The notes: generated by a model from the letters alone, not told the origin. A stretch of 22,809 nucleotides of DNA from Chara braunii (GCA_003427395.1 BFEA01000003.1:1662563-1685371), one strand, 5' to 3'. Numbered from the stretch's first letter, positions 8,660 through 18,523 are shown. A program made the numbers and translations.

Positions 8660-9020
8660 GTGCTTGATGTCATTCCTATTCAGGTTTTTGCCTAAGTTTC
8701 GGGTATGGAAATAAGGTCTCAGGTTGCGACTCTCGGTATTCAATAGTTGTTTGGTGTCATTCGTACTCAGACTTTGGGCCCATATCCAAATCGTTGTTTG
8801 GTGTCATTGCTACTCAGACTCTGGGCCCATATAAATTGGGCGCAGACTTCGGACCCAGACTTCGGGCCCGTATAAGTTAGGCCCAGACTCTGGGCGCAAA
8901 TTTGGGTATGGAAACGAGGTCATGGTGCGGTCGTGGTACGTAAACAGTTGCCCGGAACGGGTTGGTGTCATTGCTATTCTTTTTAACTTCGGGTAAATTT
9001 CACGTATGGAAACAAGGTCC
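8660..9020 (+). repeat. Degenerate interspersed repeat cluster
   Basis: Several motifs recur without strict order. TATGGAAAYRAGGTC occurs at 8704, 8907 and 9005. TTGGTGTCATT occurs near 8751, 8797 and 8962, twice followed by TACTCAGACTYTGGGCCCAT. AGACTTCGG or AGACTCTGGGC units lie between. The block GGGTATGGAAAYGAGGTCAT followed by GGTGCGGT also occurs at 16048-16075 inside the long TTAA element, linking the two regions to one repeat family. Confidence 0.7.
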
Positions 9021-9376
9021 CAGCATAGTCTCAGTATGACAACGGTTTCCATGTAAGTTTGTGTTTATGACATACTTTATGTAGATGGCATGACATGACA
9101 GTAGATGTAGACGCTACTAGGCAGGTTCATGGAATGCTTTCTATGGTCGTCACAAGTCAGCATGCCATGGACAGCACGTTAGCAAGCTTCACAGAGTCAA
9201 CGGCAGAGAGTAGTAGCCATAACAGCATGATTTTTCTTATCATTTGATCTTCTTTCTCAGTGGATTCATGCTACGTCTCTATCTCCCAAGTCTGTGTGGT
9301 CGACTCTGTTATTCGGGTTCACCTCAGGTCAGTTCTCAATCATAAGTTTCTGTGTACTGGTTTTATCTTTACTGAA
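9021..9376. other. Non-coding stretch
   Basis: No gene, RNA or repeat is recognised between the repeat cluster and the tRNA-like insertion. Confidence 0.4.
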
Positions 9377-9494
9377 ATTCAGGATTGTGTATCAGTACAT
9401 GTTCCTCTGTCTACCCTGCAAGGAATCGAACTGTCGATCTCTGGCTCAACAGCCGGATACCTCAACCACTGCAGCTGTGATATTCAGGATTGTG
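9377..9494 (-). mobile_element. tRNA-derived mini-SINE with 13-bp target duplication
   Basis: ATTCAGGATTGTG occurs at 9377-9389 and 9482-9494, bounding a 92-bp insert. On the minus strand the insert reads like a tRNA body: an A-box-like GCAGTGGTTGAGG, an anticodon-arm-like GGCTGTTGAGCC, and a B-box ACAGTTCGATTCC, followed by a non-tRNA tail of about 25 bases (CAGAGGAACATGTACTGATA). Matching duplications plus internal pol III boxes fit a very short SINE. It is not a functional tRNA, since the T-arm and acceptor stems do not pair well. Confidence 0.72.
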
Positions 9495-9590
9495 GTTTTT
9501 CTTCTGGTGGTTTGTATTGGTGACCCTGGTTTGACTTTGACTGCTTGAGAACTTGGTGCATGCAAAAGGTCTTCGTGCGAGTAGAACGTA

Positions 9591-9672
9591 GTCCTTTTCA
9601 CCGCATCTAGACTGAAAGTTGGCCGAAATACAGCTGTAATGACCTGGCGTTCTATTCAGGGAAAGACAGTAG
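9591..9672 (-). mobile_element. MITE family 1, copy 4 (internally deleted)
   Basis: An 82-bp member in reverse orientation. The right side is intact (AATGACCTGGCGTTCTATTC, then a variant of the tip), and the core ACTGAAAGTTGG is present. On the left GTCCTTTTCACC runs directly into GCATCTAGACTG; compared with copy 1 about 25 bp of the inner stem are missing. It could no longer form the family hairpin. Confidence 0.78.
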
Positions 9673-9985
9673 TCTACCAATATTGTGAACACTGTCTCTG
9701 TATCTCTCTTAAAATTAGCAAGCTCTGCTCTACTACAGCCTCGCTTGCAGCATGCAAGTGGGGAGGTAGTTTTGTGAGAGGAAGAGTGCGGAGAGTCCGA
9801 AGGGTGATCAATGTGGAGGGAGTGTAAATGATATGGAGACCATTTCAAATTTTTACTTCATTGTACTTCTTCTCTGCTACTCTCTTATTCACTCTGCTTC
9901 TTTTCTTCTTGGTCTATGCAGTCCTCAGTGCTGAAACAGTTTTCACCTTTGGCAGTAGCCGATGCAGATCCGAGCGGTCGATCCC

Positions 9986-10827
9986 TTGACCTCAGCTTAC
10001 CTGTGTACAGTATCTGCACAGTTCCCTGGAGTTGAACCCGTGACCTGCACGATAGCCAGTGGTAAGTAGGTCGCCGTAGGTTGTAGGCTGGAGGGAGATT
10101 CGAACTGTAGACCTGTAAGGTAGGAGTCCAAGTAGAGTCCAGAGGCCTAGCTTTAGTCCTTCTAGAAGGTCGGCAAGTGGTCAAGTGGTGAGTCTAAGGT
10201 AGGCCCACGTTTTCAGACGAAGACAAGTGGCAAGGTCAACAGGTAGGACCTCAGTGCAACTGCACTGAGTCGACGGTACGACTGCCTACAGTCAGCAGAA
10301 GGGTCTAGAGAGTCCCAGTCCAGTCCAGCAAGTACCACAGGGGGACTGTGAGCACCAAGGGCCGATGGCAAAGGGCAGACCAACGAATTTCTGAAGTATA
10401 AATCAAGAGGCAGCGCCCAGCCATTCATTCATTCCTGCGTGAGCCATGCGGAAGCGCTGCCACAGTGACTTGTGCAAGGAGGTCTGCAGATGAGCCCGGA
10501 GGACGCAGTGGGCAAGAGAGGAGGAGTTAGCATAGCGATAGGTTAGAGGCAGCCATAGCTGCCATAGCTATAGTTAGTAGTGAGTGTGTGTGTGTGCTCG
10601 AGTGTTAGAGTGATGCGTGTGGTGCTCGAGTGTTAGAGTGATGCGTGTGGGATATCCAGGGTGATCCAGTGTATGTGAACAGTGAGATGTTTGTGCGCCA
10701 TAGCCAATTGGGAGTGAACTCGTATCTGAAAACCATATCTCTGAGTTTTGAGTGGGCGCATGTCGCCAGTGTGCTGCGTTACTGTTTACATGTGTGAAAA
10801 GTGTGTTTGAAAACGAGTCTGATTGCA
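9986..10827 (+). repeat. Left arm of a 0.83-kb inverted repeat
   Basis: This block is repeated in inverted orientation at 21988-22809. Long stretches are identical by eye, with single-base changes, a short replaced patch (GATGGCAA versus GAAGTTAA near 10360) and one duplication. It contains a palindrome at 10250-10269 (CTCAGTGCA AC TGCACTGAG), a TATA box TATAAATC at about 10397, B-box-like tRNA motifs at 10030-10110, and a GT tract at 10584-10596. The inner end is sharp at ATTGCA (10827). Read on the minus strand it begins TGCAATC, so an LTR-like repeat is possible. The outer limit is hidden because the partner is cut by the window end. Confidence 0.92.
10595..10650 (+). repeat. 28-bp tandem duplication inside the left arm
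   Basis: Two copies of the unit starting TGCTCGAGTGTTAGAGTGAT lie at 10595-10622 and 10623-10650. The right arm (21988-22809) has only one copy, so the duplication arose after the two arms separated, or was lost from the right arm. Confidence 0.9.
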
Positions 10828-11827
10828 GTGCTCTCCTTCCATCTCATGTCTGTAGGTGGCAGATATAATTGCATGGCGGCTCTCTTGTCTTCCTTGTCTT
10901 CCTTGTCTTCCTTGTCTTCCTCCTCTTCCTTGTCAATTCTTATCTACGGTCTCAAGCACAGCAGCTGCATCCCTATTCTCTCTGCTCACATTCCCTGTTC
11001 TTCCTCCATCTCCATCATCTTCAAGGGTCATTGTATTGGTTCACTTCATTGGGGCATACCAGACACCTCTTCTTCCTGGCCAGTTGTTGTCACAACACAT
11101 TTTGTTTTTCTACTGGTGATATCACATCGTACTGGATGTCCTTGCTGCAAGGTGCTTGTCTTGTGGGATGGTGGAGAGCTTGTGTACCAAGAGGACCTAT
11201 CCAACCTCTCTCTCTCTCTCTCGTGTGCGCGCGCGCGCGCGTGTGAGGTTATCACAATTTAGTTTCCCAGGAATGCAGACCAACACGTGAAGAGCTGAAG
11301 GGAACAGGAGTGCAGGGGAGGAGAGGAGCAGGACACAATGGTGATGTTTTCAATCCAACGGTATTTGACATGTTATAGGAAAAATTGCGAGCAGCCGAAG
11401 ACAGAGGAGAAAGTACATGCGGTTATGATGTTATCAAAATAATTGGATCACACCATTCTCCTCCTCCTCCTCCTTGTTCCTCCTCATCTTCCTCGTCCTC
11501 CTCATCCCCTCCCAGCATCATCAACTCAGTCATGCTATCTTTGTTGTGCCCTGTCACATGCCTGCACTCCTTGTTCTCTCCTTCCTCTCGGTTTGTCATC
11601 CTCTTCCTTCCTTGTTGCCACCCCCCCACCTTCCTCTGCCTCCGTGCCATCCTTCTCAGCCACTTTGTCCTCCTCCAGCTTCCCCTCCTTTCCGTTTTCC
11701 ACCGCTTGGTCAGTCCCTGTTTTGCTGCTTGTGTTTGGCGTGACGGTGCTCATCTTTGGCATCTCAAGGTCAAGTGCATTTCCATTGTAAAAAGTGCTAC
11801 AAGGTCCATGGTTGTGTAAAAGACCTA
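10828..11827. other. Low-complexity non-coding stretch
   Basis: CTTGTCTTC is repeated four times at 10884-10919. Around 11209-11246 (CT)n passes into (CG)n and (GT)n. Pyrimidine-rich plus-strand sequence with CTC/TCC units fills 11455-11720. Open frames of 100-150 codons here are low-complexity artefacts (Ser/Leu-rich or Glu/Arg-rich). No gene is supported. Confidence 0.6.
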
Positions 11828-11956
11828 CTGAGGGCATACTTGCACTAGGACTTTTTATTTGAAGCTCTGGACGTGATTGGTGTCAGATTCACCCCCGTCT
11901 GGCTGTAATTGCAGTTAGATACATTTAGGAAAGTGCTAGTGTGAGTCTCCCCTGAG
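11828..11956 (-). mobile_element. MITE family 2, copy B
   Basis: A 129-bp element with terminal inverted repeats CTGAGGGCATACTTGCACTA and, inward from the other end, CTCAGGGGAGACTCACACTA. The interior (AAGCTCTGGACGTGATTGGT, GTCAGATTCACCC) is the reverse complement of copy A at 2773-2900. Target-site duplications are not clear. Confidence 0.78.
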
Positions 11957-12434
11957 ACACTTGCCTCTGAACTTTGTCATTTGCTCTCGGGGGGCCATTG
12001 GGGTACCGGAAAGGTGTCTCATGTTTGACCATTAAACCACCATCCCACCGCCCCCCCCATCCCGAACTTGCATCTCGTATAAGGACCCCAAGGAGATGTG
12101 GATGGAAATAAAATTGGGCCCAAGTGGGTCTCATTTACAAGCTAGTCGGACGGACATGCTACGCACTTGATTAGGACATTATGAAGCTGGATGGATGGTG
12201 TCGTCACGAGAAGTGCAACAAGACTAGAAGGAAGGAAAAAAACTCCAGGAGAAAACCAGTACCAAAACTTAAGCAATAAACAATTTTTTTTTACAACGGA
12301 AAAGAAGGGCTCAGTGCTTGCCTTGTTGCGCAAATCTCCCGTTACGATAGTGGAGCTGCACTGTTGGAGCCCAGTGAAGCACCGCTGGGCGGCTCTCTTG
12401 AAAGGATGCACGCATCTCTCTCTCTCTCTCTACT

Positions 12435-12518
<84 letters not shown>

Positions 12519-12528
12519 NNNNNNNNNN

Positions 12529-12606
<78 letters not shown>

Positions 12607-12849
12607 GCGCGCACTCGGAGATTTGAGCGGCTAGGATTGCGCTCGTACTAGCGAGCTATTCTCCTTTTTGTGGTTGGATAATTTGTCGGTTGTTCTTTAT
12701 TCATACATGGCCTAATTCTTTACCCTGCTGTAGAGCATGGGGTGTTTGTGGGTGGCCACAGTTCTTTGGGATGGGAATGCTTGTTTGGAGCCATGGTCAC
12801 GGTATCTTTGGAAGTAGGCTCAGAGAGTGATGCATACCTGGATCAAACC
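11957..12849. repeat. Microsatellite region with an assembly gap
   Basis: A long (CT)n tract spans about 12414-12584, broken by a 10-N gap at 12519-12528, and continues as (CA)n to 12606. The true tract length is therefore unknown. The frames reading Ser-Leu or Arg-Glu repeats are products of it. The rest holds no recognised feature. Confidence 0.9.
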
Positions 12850-13252
12850 GGGTGGTGCACGGGAGCCAAAGGACCAGCAAAGGATGATATGGACTCGATT
12901 GGACAATGCAACATCCATATACATAAGAAAATGACACAATGTAGCACAGTGGAAGACTCAAGATACGACCTGACCATGAGGACACTGACTCGACTCAGTC
13001 CGTCAAGTGTCACACATGTGAGAGGGAAGGGAGGGACCACATACACGGAAGAATCGTCCCTCCCTGAGCACGCACATGGGGAGAAACCACGGATGAACGG
13101 GTGGAGGAGGGGCAAGACGAAGACGGAGGCGAGGGAGAAGATAGAAAAGCGTAGTCCAAAAATAGTCTCCCTGTCAATGTCCAATCAATGTCTGCTCCTG
13201 CGATTTTGAATCAGATCCTGGGCCCCATACCCCGACACAACCTCTTCCTGTA

Positions 13253-13333
<81 letters not shown>

Positions 13334-14154
13334 AAGACGACGAAGAAGAAGTAGATATGGAGGGTGGAGACAGAAGAGGAAGAAGCTGATCTCTCCCCTG
13401 TCACTATCTCACCTGAGAAGGAAATGCTTCCACGAACTGACTCACTGAGTGTCTCCCTGTGCTGCAGGTCGCTGGAGATTGCACCAGCTATGACGCCCAG
13501 GTAGGACTGTCTCACCTCGCAAGTATGGGCATCAACCCAACCTCTCCTCACTCTACCTCCGACGCCTCTACCGCTAACACTAACGCAACGCTCAGATCGC
13601 ACGCTGCTCCAGAAGCATGGCGCCCAAGGAATGAGAACTCCTGTCTGACCAAGCACTGGACTGGCCTGGCTATCTATAGTGCTGGGCCTGGCAGGTGTAT
13701 CCGTCATCTGCAACCAGGGCTGTGCAGTGGTAAGTCTGATCGACGGTCCTGGTCGCAGGCCTAAATCTTGGACTGCGCATCAGGAGGAGGTACTCACCTG
13801 CCTGGGTCCCTATCGGACATCCAGGCCCTCCTGCTGATACAGCAGGGAATGTGTGGTCCAGTTCCTACTGGACAAACCTGAACCTGGCCTACTTCAGCGA
13901 AAATGAGGTCCCTCAGGTCTGTTCAAGCTGAAAGGTCCAAAATGACGCACCTGGAACAGACAAAACCAGACAAAAGACTTGGCAACATCAGTAAATAAAT
14001 AAATGAGTGCTCAACCGAAAAGTGGCGTGTGTGGCCTGGAAAATGGTCATGGGCCTTTAGGTCGCATGGCCCAAAATAGGCGTGCGGCCTGGGGCCCCCC
14101 AGGAACCGTCGGGCCCCAGAAACGGGACTCATGTGCAGTCCTCATCGTGCAACA
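12850..14154 (-). mobile_element. 3' LTR-like block A of the Ty3/gypsy remnant
   Basis: On the minus strand this starts TGTTGCACGATGAGGACTGC at 14154, directly after a polypurine tract, as a 3' LTR should. Further in it has TTTATTTATTTA (about 13995-14006), a TATA-like CTATAGATAGC (about 13671-13681), CATTCCTTG, and a long (AG)n tract (13254-13331). The same landmarks in the same order recur in block C (minus) and partly in block B (plus). The lower end is uncertain; similarity to block C is traceable to about 12.85 kb by shared words such as GACTGAGTCGAGT and GTCTTCCACTGTGCTACATT. Confidence 0.6.
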
Positions 14155-14170
14155 CCCCCCCCCTCCTTTT
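14155..14170 (-). other. Polypurine tract
   Basis: The minus strand reads AAAAGGAG followed by G to position 14155, then TGTT. A purine run immediately before a TG start is the primer site for plus-strand DNA synthesis in LTR retrotransposons. Its place after the integrase C-terminus supports the orientation. Confidence 0.7.
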
Positions 14171-14279
14171 GAAGTCGAGCCGGGACGAGGGCAAAGCTGA
14201 CAATCCGAAGGTGGAACCTGGATGGGAGTACGGCGTGGAGCCGAAGGTGTCGTCTTGCTTTGCTGCTCGCATTCCTAAC

Positions 14280-15331
14280 GTGAGAGAACTTGGGGGGCCG
14301 TAACCTGAAGGTCCACACGGGTCAACCAACGGTCAGCCCTTATGGCTCCAATGCGAAAAATGGACCAAGTATTTGATCGGCTTGTTGCCATAGCTCCGCT
14401 GAGAGACAATGTCGCAAAACCATCCATGGAAGGGGGGTCCTGCGATCGTCGCCCGGGAAAGTTGTCACGCTCTGCCGAAATGAAATGGGCGAGCTTCAAA
14501 CAGTGAAAGACCGGGTGGAGAGGCGAGTAGTGGCACCTCAACCAATGAGGGCCCATATGGTGCGGCGCCAGCGCGCGTGGTAATGCACCAGGCCCCATCC
14601 ATTTCTGAAGGAGCTTGTGAGAGATGTCTTGCCCAAGGCTGAACTCTGCGGCGGAGACCCAAACAAGGTCGCCTTCGCAGAATGGACAAGCAAGAAGTTG
14701 ACGATTGGCTTGACGGCTCATGCGATGTTGCGTTCGATATCTGGTCCTGTGCCTTGACAAGAAGCTCTTGCATCCGTCCAATAAAGGCATTGTGGTTGTC
14801 ACTCTCGGGCGTCCGTGGGATGATAGAGTCCATGGGAAAGCTGGCCGGCGAGCCATGCTCCGACTCGAATGGGCAAAAGACCAATAGCCAGGTTGATGGA
14901 CGTGTCGTGTGCCAACTCAATGTCTGGAAGGCGCTCGACCAAATCCTTTTGGTCAGGAATGATAATAGTGCGAAGAAGAACCTTTACAGTTCAATGTGCT
15001 CTCTCCGTTTGACCGTCGGTCTGCGGGTGACGAGCGGAACTCGGCTTAAGCGACGATCCCCATTGGTTGAAGAGACTAGTCCAAAAACGAACATGAACCG
15101 AGTGTCGCGGTTGCACACAATCTCCTTAGGGTAACCCTTGGTGTGTATCCAATCGACGAAGAGAACCTCGGCCAATTCCAGTGCCTTGGCATGATTGCGA
15201 CAAGGCAAAAACATGGCGTACTTGGTGAGCCAATCCACCACCGTGAGAATGCCATCGGAGCCGGACTTATGCTTGGGAAACGACTCGGTGATGTCCATGG
15301 CAATCGATGTGCATCGTTGCGTGGGAACCGG
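14280..15331 (-). pseudogene. Ty3/gypsy integrase core and C-terminal region, decayed
   Basis: Read on the minus strand from 15331, this is the catalytic half of a retrotransposon integrase, the enzyme that inserts element DNA into the host genome. Visible: AMDITESFPKHKSGSDG (first catalytic Asp), VVDWLTKYAMFLPC, GYPKEIVCNRDTRF (second Asp), then after a frameshift near 15085 HPQTDGQTERA with the catalytic Glu, and a stop codon soon after. Farther on come GDLVWVSAAEF, QDISHKLLQKWMGP (the GPY/F-type region) and, in another frame, RRYGNKPIKYLVHF, which resembles a chromodomain as in chromoviruses. Several frameshifts and stops make it non-functional. It continues the fragment at 17262-17811 across the TTAA insertion. 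Confidence 0.88.
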
Positions 15332-15397
15332 TTAAACCATTACTACCTCCGAGCCTGTTTTTGCCGATCCTGAGGTTCACTGCACGCCTAGGCTACG

Positions 15398-15441
15398 AGC
15401 CAGGCCGCCCGGGTCACCTTATTTTACTGGGCGGCCTGGCT
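15398..15441. repeat. Perfect 13-bp hairpin
   Basis: AGCCAGGCCGCCC at 15398-15410 and its exact complement at 15429-15441 enclose an 18-nt loop. It lies about 60 bp inside the left end of the 1.9-kb TTAA element. CCTGGG and CCCAGG form a second small hairpin just after. Subterminal hairpins of this sort can bind transposase or stop transcripts; no function is proven. Confidence 0.8.
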
Positions 15442-16392
15442 GTGCAAGGTCCTGGGAAGGTCCCAGGCCAAAAAAAAAAAAACCTATGTTATTGAGAAAA
15501 CTAAACTGAATTACTTTTGCCTCAGGGTCACATTGCTTTTTTTTTTTTTTTTTTTTTTGGGGCCCGACCGGCCAAGTGGTTCCGGGCTACTTTGGTAGCC
15601 TAGCTGCACGCCGAGTTTTGTCGAGCCTGGGTTCCGTTTTTTTTTTTTTGTGGTACTCTTCTGAAAAATGAAAAAAAAGAAAAACACGCCCAGACTTTCA
15701 AAAAATAACAAGCACGGCGTTACAGCGACACCCTCACATCCACAAAAAGAGAAAAAACAAACACCCCTTTGGACGTGATACCAGGTAGATACCTGCCCCA
15801 AAGTAGTTGTGTGAGTATGGCCTCAGTGAGGGCGTTACGGCAGGTCTGTCAGCTCCACAGAAGGGGAGAAAAAAATTGAAACTGAACTTAGGCAGGAAAT
15901 CGGGTTCATACATTCTGCAGAGTAGTAGTGTGGGCATGCCCTCCTCCACAAAGTGTCCGCAGCCCGTGTGCCGTGCCTCCCTGGCAGGGCACCAAAACGA
16001 AAAAAAAGACAGAAACAAAAAACACAAACAACCAAAACCTGAATTTTGGGTATGGAAATGAGGTCATGGTGCGGTACCCTCATCCCACTCTTCGTTCGTC
16101 TCAATTTCCTTGCCGTTGTCCTCCTCCGGCTCCTCCTCTTCGTTGGCCTGCTTCGTTCTGTCATTTTCGTTCTCTTCCATGGACTTTGTCCTCCTACATC
16201 TCCTCGTTGTCCTCCTGCTCTCTCATCCTTTGCTGACGCCTCCCCTCCGCCCTGCTCTCCTTGGCCACCGCACCTTCTTGTGCTCTTCTTTCTCTTACTC
16301 AACCTCCTTTTCCTTCCCGTCGTCATCCTCCCACCTCTTCTTTACCCTCCTCCTTGTTGCGATCATCCTCCCACCTCTTCTTTACTTGTTGT

Positions 16393-16395
<3 letters not shown>

Positions 16396-16468
<73 letters not shown>

Positions 16469-16469
16469 N

Positions 16470-16556
<87 letters not shown>
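16396..16556 (+). repeat. (CT)n then (CA)n microsatellite
   Basis: A nearly pure (CT)n tract from about 16396 to 16541, with one N at 16469, passes into (CA)n. It lies inside the long TTAA element, so the exact length of that element is uncertain by the tract's assembly error. Confidence 0.93.
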
Positions 16557-17261
16557 TACACACAGACCCACACACACAGAGCAAGGTCATTCCCTCATCT
16601 GGAATCTCGCCGACCATTGATCGATCTTTCACAAAGTCGACAGAAAAGCCCTATCCACCATAAACAGCAATGAAAAATGAGACATTCCATATGTGCGCCC
16701 ATGGAAAGAACGGACAAAAAAAGAGAAAAAGAACAAAAAAAACAACAACAACGAAAACAAACTATCTGTGTCCATGACCTAGCTAGGTATAGCGTAGCAG
16801 AATGTTAGGTAGTGGACGTTTTTGTTTTATGTTGTCGTCTTCCTATTGGACGTGGTACTTAGTTGGTGGTTGCCATGAAGACAGGGTGGGCACATGGAAT
16901 CATGCGCGTCGGTGGAGGAGCACGATCACGGCCATGGCAACATCACATGATGGCAGAAACAATCCACAGTGGAGGTGGATGAGACGGCCATGGCGGAGAA
17001 GCATGATGCCAATACAACATTGGCGCTGAAATTGAGAGAAAAACAAAAAAGGAAAAGAGGCCCAACCGACGACGACAATAGGAAAACAAAGCAAAAACGA
17101 AAACAGCCGTACGGAAGTGGAGAGGCTTTGCTCAACGACCGTACAAAACGGACATGCGAAACGGCCGTTGGGATGGACCAGTGAGGAGGCCGAGGTGCCA
17201 AAAAGTGGCGCGCAGGGCATATTCTGGCCCGGCTTCAATAGCTGGGCCAAGTACTGGTGGT

Positions 17262-17811
17262 TTAAGTTCGCAACTCGCCAAATGGACGATGATTGTGGGG
17301 CTTGCAACACCGGCAAACCTCGCATGAATCGCAATAGTGCGTGGCGCCGCCGAGAAGACCAGGCCAATAAGACCAGGCCAATAAAAGCGCTAGTGGAGTC
17401 GGCCAATCTTACGGCTGACACCGAAGTGTCCAGCGGCAGGAGCGTTGTGGAACTTGCCAAGAAGCTGTGCACGTGTGGATCACTTGGCACACAAAGAAAA
17501 TCCTTCCCCCAGGAATGCACAAGCAAGTACCCCTCTTGGATCCGATAGTGCAAAGGCGCCGAATCCGTTGAAGAGCAATCCGCGTAGTGATTGCCAGAGT
17601 TGGGATCGCCGTGGTAGCTGGGGATGAAGTTGCTCCACAAGTCGTCATCAATTTTAAAGGCAGAGTAGACTGCAGCGCAAAGGTCCAGACGTCGTGAAAG
17701 AGTGTCCGCAAAACGGTTAGACTTTCCCGGGATGTGATCGGGGAAGAAGTCGAACTGGTCGATGAAAGCCATCCAATGGGTAATTGTTACATGCTGAAAG
17801 CCTACACACGG
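17262..17811 (-). pseudogene. Ty3/gypsy RNase H end and integrase zinc finger, decayed
   Basis: On the minus strand from about 17811, FIDQFDFFPDHIPGKSNRFA and DTLSRRLDLC match the C-terminal end of the retrotransposon RNase H domain. A linker follows with GYLLVHSWGKDFLCVPSDP, then the integrase HHCC zinc finger: the His pair in AAGHFGVSRKIG, reached after a frameshift near 17448, and the Cys pair in HYCDSCEVC, followed by KPHNHRPFGELR. A TAG stop interrupts between them, and a 14-bp tandem duplication at 17355-17382 shifts the frame again. Reverse transcriptase, protease and gag upstream are missing: sequence changes at 17811 to the inverted block B. Confidence 0.88.
17355..17382 (-). repeat. 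14-bp tandem duplication in the integrase fragment
   Basis: AAGACCAGGCCAAT is present twice in a row (17355-17368 and 17369-17382). Fourteen is not a multiple of three, and the recognisable integrase frame changes across exactly this point, so the duplication is a lesion acquired during decay. Confidence 0.9.
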
Positions 17812-18523
17812 GCCCCTCACGGGACCCGAGGTTGGAATAGGGCCCCCAGGTCGCGTCAGCGCAACCTGAAGGCCCTATGGCATTTTTACTTGGGCCTGCA
17901 TCAGAAAAACGCCAGCTTTAGATTATTTTTATATTCTTTTATTTATTTATTTGCTGCTGTTTTTCTAACGGTTGTACTGTTATCCGTTTTGTGGCCAGGT
18001 ACACGCTTCTAGTGCCAGGGCCAGATTCAGGCCCAGAGGCTGAGCTCCTAAAAACGTTTGGACCTTTCTTTTGTTTTCGAACAGATTGCTACCTGTTCGG
18101 ACCCAGGCCGACGTTGAGGCCGGGTACGTCCGCACAGGACCGGTTCGAAGCCAGGTACCAGGAAACTGAATCCTGGACAGGGCCTGGACGTCCGGTAGGG
18201 ACCCAGGCAGGCCGTTTTAGGCCAAGGACTGAACCAGTTTTAAAGCCTGCGATCTGGACCGTGGATCGGAGTTTCGATCTGCACGGCCCAGAATGCAGGC
18301 CGTGGGTTTTCAGTCCTGGCCCAGCGCTACTTAAGCTGGGCCGTTGCCCAGTTCGTGGACGGAAGGTACTAGGAGAAATCCAGCGTTATGCTGGTTCAGG
18401 AACTTCGCTGCTGCGCTATTTTGGAGACTCCCTGCTGAGCTATTTCGAGACTGCAGCTGCGCTGCTCATCGGCCATGAGGCACAGCGCTGGAGGAGTACA
18501 GCGCCGAGGAGGGTAGTGGAGTT

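Larger units (their letters stand above)
15336..17261. mobile_element. 1,926-bp TTAA-flanked insertion in the integrase gene
   Basis: TTAA stands at 15332-15335 and 17262-17265, and retrotransposon pol sequence resumes outside both. The right tip is AAGTACTGGTGGT (17249-17261), identical to the tip of the U6 insertion. The left tip, ACCATTACTACCTCC, is its imperfect inverted partner. No transposase is visible: the interior is poly-T and poly-A tracts, pyrimidine-rich DNA, a (CT)n tract and small repeats (ATCCTCCCACCTCTTCTTTA at 16326 and 16366). The open frame at 17201-16926 has CPFC but no recognisable domain. A subterminal block with GCACGCCGAGTTTTGTC near 15610 is shared with 19301-19377. 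I infer a non-autonomous DNA transposon. Confidence 0.82.

Noticed and set aside
10213-10428. A 71-codon frame present in both inverted-repeat arms
   Set aside because: The arms are nearly identical overall, so conservation of this frame says nothing about coding; no domain is visible.
12032-12042. TTAAACCACCA, the first 11 bases of the TTAA-family end
   Set aside because: Similarity stops after the tip and no subterminal sequence of the family follows; chance is the simpler reading.
12191-12651. Frames rich in Ser-Leu or Arg-Glu dipeptides
   Set aside because: They are translations of the (CT)n/(CA)n tract and run through the assembly gap.
12742-13209. A 155-codon plus-strand frame
   Set aside because: It lies inside block A, which matches block C on the opposite strand as an LTR-like repeat; the frame is not kept in C.
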